64,000 nucleotides of DNA from Tenacibaculum todarodis (GTDB lineage: Bacteria; Bacteroidota; Bacteroidia; Flavobacteriales; Flavobacteriaceae). Shown in pieces: positions 62,166 through 64,000 of the stretch. Each line of letters opens with the position of its first letter. Position 1 is the stretch's first letter. Made by a program: the position numbers and the translations under genes. The notes below the pieces were generated by a model, which searched no databases, was not told the DNA's origin, and worked only from the letters and a program-made list of their open reading frames with translations. The stretch covers positions 739,001 through 803,000 of the forward strand of contig NZ_CP018155.1 of NCBI RefSeq assembly GCF_001889045.1, written 5' to 3'.

Positions 62166-62194
62166 CAAATATATTTTATATAATGACAAATATA
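62166..62194 (-). promoter_or_regulatory. Promoter with tandem TATATTTGTC repeats
   Basis: On the minus strand TATATTTGTC occurs twice (62164-62173 and 62185-62194), 21 nt apart. The proximal copy is a perfect -7 box (TATATTTG) about 22 nt before the ATG at 62144. The pair may be the operator of the downstream XRE regulator. Confidence 0.55.
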
Positions 62195-62259
62195 CTTTAC
62201 ATTTTTAATTATTACAACTTTTTTTTATACATTTAAACTATAACTAACAAACCCTTATT

Positions 62260-62676
62260 ATGACATATTCAAGAAAACCAACGGCTCTATTTTGGGTAAT
62301 TGGTATTATTGCCCTTTTATGGAACGGACTCGGCGTTATGGCTTATCTAACTAAAGCTTTTGTTACAGATGAAATGATTGCAACTTTACCTGCAGAACAA
62401 CAAGCAGAATTTTTAATAGAACAACCCACTTGGGTAACCGCTGCATTTGCAATTGCTGTTTTTGTAGGAGTATTAGCTTCAATTTTATTATTAATGAAAA
62501 AGAAATTAGCCTATCCTTTATTTGTAGTTTCAGCATTTGCTGCAATTGCACAACATGCTTACTTATTTACTAATGTGGAAATAACGAGTATTGTAATGCC
62601 AGCTATGGTAATTGTAGTATGTGTATTTTTAGTTTGGTATTCTAAGAAAAGTATTAGAGATAGAGTTTTATCTTAA
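62260..62676 (+). CDS. Small membrane protein, function unknown
   Basis: 138 residues with four transmembrane helices (about 10-30, 55-75, 82-102 and 108-128). The second half of the first loop (EQQAEFLIEQPTWV) is conserved in flavobacterial homologues, sometimes annotated as a sugar transporter without proof. Single gene, convergent with the MaoC gene. No functional motif was seen. Confidence 0.7.
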   Translation: MTYSRKPTALFWVIGIIALLWNGLGVMAYLTKAFVTDEMIATLPAEQQAEFLIEQPTWVTAAFAIAVFVGVLASILLLMKKKLAYPLFVVSAFAAIAQHAYLFTNVEITSIVMPAMVIVVCVFLVWYSKKSIRDRVLS

Positions 62677-62691
62677 AAAGATAATTGCATA

Positions 62692-62719
62692 AAAAAACCA
62701 CTCAAATTGAGTGGTTTTT
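62692..62719. terminator. Bidirectional terminator
   Basis: AAAAAACCACTCAA pairs with TTGAGTGGTTTTTT around a single A. It separates the convergent membrane-protein and MaoC genes and has T or A runs on both sides. Confidence 0.85.
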
Positions 62720-63184
62720 TTATTCGAACAATGCAGCTAAAAACTCTGCAACACATGCAGGTTTTTCTTGCCCTTTAATTTCAATAGTACAAGAAAAAGT
62801 AACTTTTACACCATTGTTTGGTAATTCTTCAATTAATTTTACTGAGCTCAACATTCTTAGTTCACTATTTACAGGAACAGGATTTGGAAAACGGACTTTA
62901 TTCAACCCGTAATTTAAGCCCATTTTTACACTTTTTACTGCAAAAGCTTCTTCTAACATTCTAGAAATCATAGCAACAGACATAAAACCATGTGCAACAG
63001 TACTTTTAAAAGGAGACTCCTTCTCTGCCCTTTTTTCATCTATATGAATCCATTGTTTGTCTAAAGTTGCATTGGCAAAATCGTTAATCATCTGTTGTGT
63101 AACAGTATACCAACTTCCGTTTGGTAGTGTTTTACCTTCTATTTGTGTAAATTCCTCTAAAGTGTTAAAAATAAGTTTCTCCAT
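62720..63184 (-). CDS. MaoC-like hydratase
   Basis: 154 residues with the hot-dog fold of (R)-specific enoyl-CoA hydratases. The catalytic pair is in DKQWIHID (about 43-50) and VAHGFMSVAMISRM (about 63-76), with Asp and His at the usual places. It probably hydrates enoyl-CoA in fatty-acid metabolism. Eight nt from the TRIC gene upstream; the two may share a transcript with the helicase. Confidence 0.88.
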   Translation of the reverse strand: MEKLIFNTLEEFTQIEGKTLPNGSWYTVTQQMINDFANATLDKQWIHIDEKRAEKESPFKSTVAHGFMSVAMISRMLEEAFAVKSVKMGLNYGLNKVRFPNPVPVNSELRMLSSVKLIEELPNNGVKVTFSCTIEIKGQEKPACVAEFLAALFE

Positions 63185-63192
63185 AATGTATT

Positions 63193-63813
63193 TTATTTTC
63201 CGAAGATATCATTTTTAATTTTAGGTAATTCGAAATGATATTTAACAGATATAAATCTGATTAAAAATATAACAGTTGCAGATACTATAAATTGAAGATT
63301 TTCTTGCAAGCCCAAATAACCTAGTAATAAATAAACAACGCCGCCAGCTAAACAAGCTGACGCATAAATTTCCTTCTTAAAGATTAACGGAACTTCTCTT
63401 GTTAAAACATCTCTAAGTACACCACCAAAAACAGCTGAAACCATTCCCATAATTAAGGCAACAAATGGATGTAGATTGAAATTTAACCCTTTTTGTAAAC
63501 CTAATAAAGTAAATACTGAAATTCCAATGGTATCAAACAAAAACATCGTTTTACTTAACGGAGCAACTTTACTTTTAAAGAAAAACATTACAAAGACTGC
63601 AGCTAAAATTGTCCAAATGTAATTTAAATCGGCAATCCAATTAATTGGATGTGCGTTTATAAGTACATCACGTAACATTCCACCGCCAACAGCTGTTACA
63701 AAAGCTATAATAATGACACCAAAAGCATCAAAATTCTCTTTTTTGGCAACCAAAGCACCACTTAATGCAAAGGCAAAAGTACCTGCAATATCCAGTGTAT
63801 AAATTATGTTCAT
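63193..63813 (-). CDS. TRIC/UPF0126 family cation channel
   Basis: 206 residues with about seven transmembrane helices. The two UPF0126 repeats are marked by GGGMLRDVLI and GGVLRDVLT, glycine-rich loops that line the pore of trimeric intracellular cation channels. A small K+-permeable channel at the inner membrane. Its ATG overlaps the stop of the upstream helicase gene by one base (TAATG), so translation is coupled. Confidence 0.9.
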   Translation of the reverse strand: MNIIYTLDIAGTFAFALSGALVAKKENFDAFGVIIIAFVTAVGGGMLRDVLINAHPINWIADLNYIWTILAAVFVMFFFKSKVAPLSKTMFLFDTIGISVFTLLGLQKGLNFNLHPFVALIMGMVSAVFGGVLRDVLTREVPLIFKKEIYASACLAGGVVYLLLGYLGLQENLQFIVSATVIFLIRFISVKYHFELPKIKNDIFGK

Positions 63814-64000
63814 TACAATTTAACTTCTGTGAATTTTATATTTAATTCTTTCTGAATTTCATGAAGTCTTTCTGTTTCATAAGGTAAAACAAAGGCTAAA
63901 GAAACTCCGGTTTTACCAGCTCTTGCTGTTCTTCCACTTCTGTGCGTGTAGTATTCTAACTGTTCTGGTAATTGATGATGAATTACAAAATTTAAGTCTT
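63813..64000 (-). CDS. DEAD-box helicase, C-terminal part (cut by window end)
   Basis: The last 61 residues are visible. They include FVIHHQLPEQLEYYTHRSGR followed by TARAG, with motif VI, and end FTEVKL. The rest lies beyond position 64000. It overlaps the TRIC start by one base. Domain identity is clear from motif VI; the full protein cannot be judged. Confidence 0.85.
   Translation of the reverse strand, partial: DLNFVIHHQLPEQLEYYTHRSGRTARAGKTGVSLAFVLPYETERLHEIQKELNIKFTEVKL

Noticed and set aside
1..64000. tRNA, rRNA, CRISPR or insertion sequence
   Set aside because: I looked in the gaps and saw no cloverleaf with the TTCRANY arm, no regular spacer-repeat array and no transposase frame. 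A dedicated tRNA or CRISPR program would be decisive.

Overview
The window is AT-rich and looks like a chromosomal piece from a marine-type Flavobacteriaceae (Bacteroidota). Signs of this are many promoters with the Bacteroidota -7 box TAnnTTTG, DUF4252 proteins behind an ECF sigma factor, Bacteroidota families such as fused 2-oxoacid dehydrogenase E1, LytS/LytTR pairs and amidohydrolases with degenerate domains, and recurrent flavobacterial intergenic inverted repeats. Calls rest on reading motifs in the sequence; no database search was run. No tRNA, rRNA, CRISPR array or insertion sequence was seen.

Layout. 1-8.1 kb: two exported amidohydrolases, an Asp-box lipoprotein, a patatin and an S41 protease. 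8.2-10.5 kb: an ECF sigma cassette (sigma, membrane partner, two DUF4252 proteins) with a candidate autoregulatory promoter. 10.7-16.6 kb: M1 aminopeptidase, a HipA-like kinase plus DUF3037 pair facing an XRE repressor, an M14 carboxypeptidase and an Lrp/AsnC regulator. 16.7-20.0 kb: fused E1, an NADP-dependent oxidoreductase and a 59-residue CPXCG protein; two copies of one structured element follow same-strand genes here. 20.3-26.0 kb: ABC exporter, pseudouridine synthase, TlpA-like lipoprotein, Bcr/CflA exporter and tRNA-dihydrouridine synthase. 26.0-26.9 kb: a gene-free, repeat-rich stretch.

26.9-35.1 kb: a LytS/LytTR two-component operon next to a tolC/adaptor/MacB-type efflux operon. 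The two first genes carry nearly identical upstream boxes at identical distance from their -7 elements, which suggests that LytTR co-regulates both. 35.4-47.3 kb: a redox/electrophile-stress block under TetR, AraC and HxlR regulators (YqhD-like alcohol dehydrogenase, two nitroreductases, an Hsp31/DJ-1 protein, KefG/KefB-like K+ efflux, a metallo-beta-lactamase-fold enzyme and cupins). It contains a broken SDR gene and a stop codon that cuts a lipoprotein signal off the Hsp31-like protein.

47.4-51.5 kb: a YbbA/YbbP-like transporter divergent from a TesA-like esterase. 51.5-55.3 kb: a five-gene operon with a contractile sheath, two gp19-type tube proteins and two unrecognised proteins, without baseplate, spike or ATPase; this orphan contractile module is the most unusual system here. 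55.5-64 kb: mostly housekeeping genes (degenerate DEAD protein, ThiE-like protein, EamA transporter, glutaminase, DEAD helicase, cold-shock protein, LysM protein with a WW-like head, XRE/membrane pair, MaoC dehydratase, TRIC channel and the end of another DEAD helicase).
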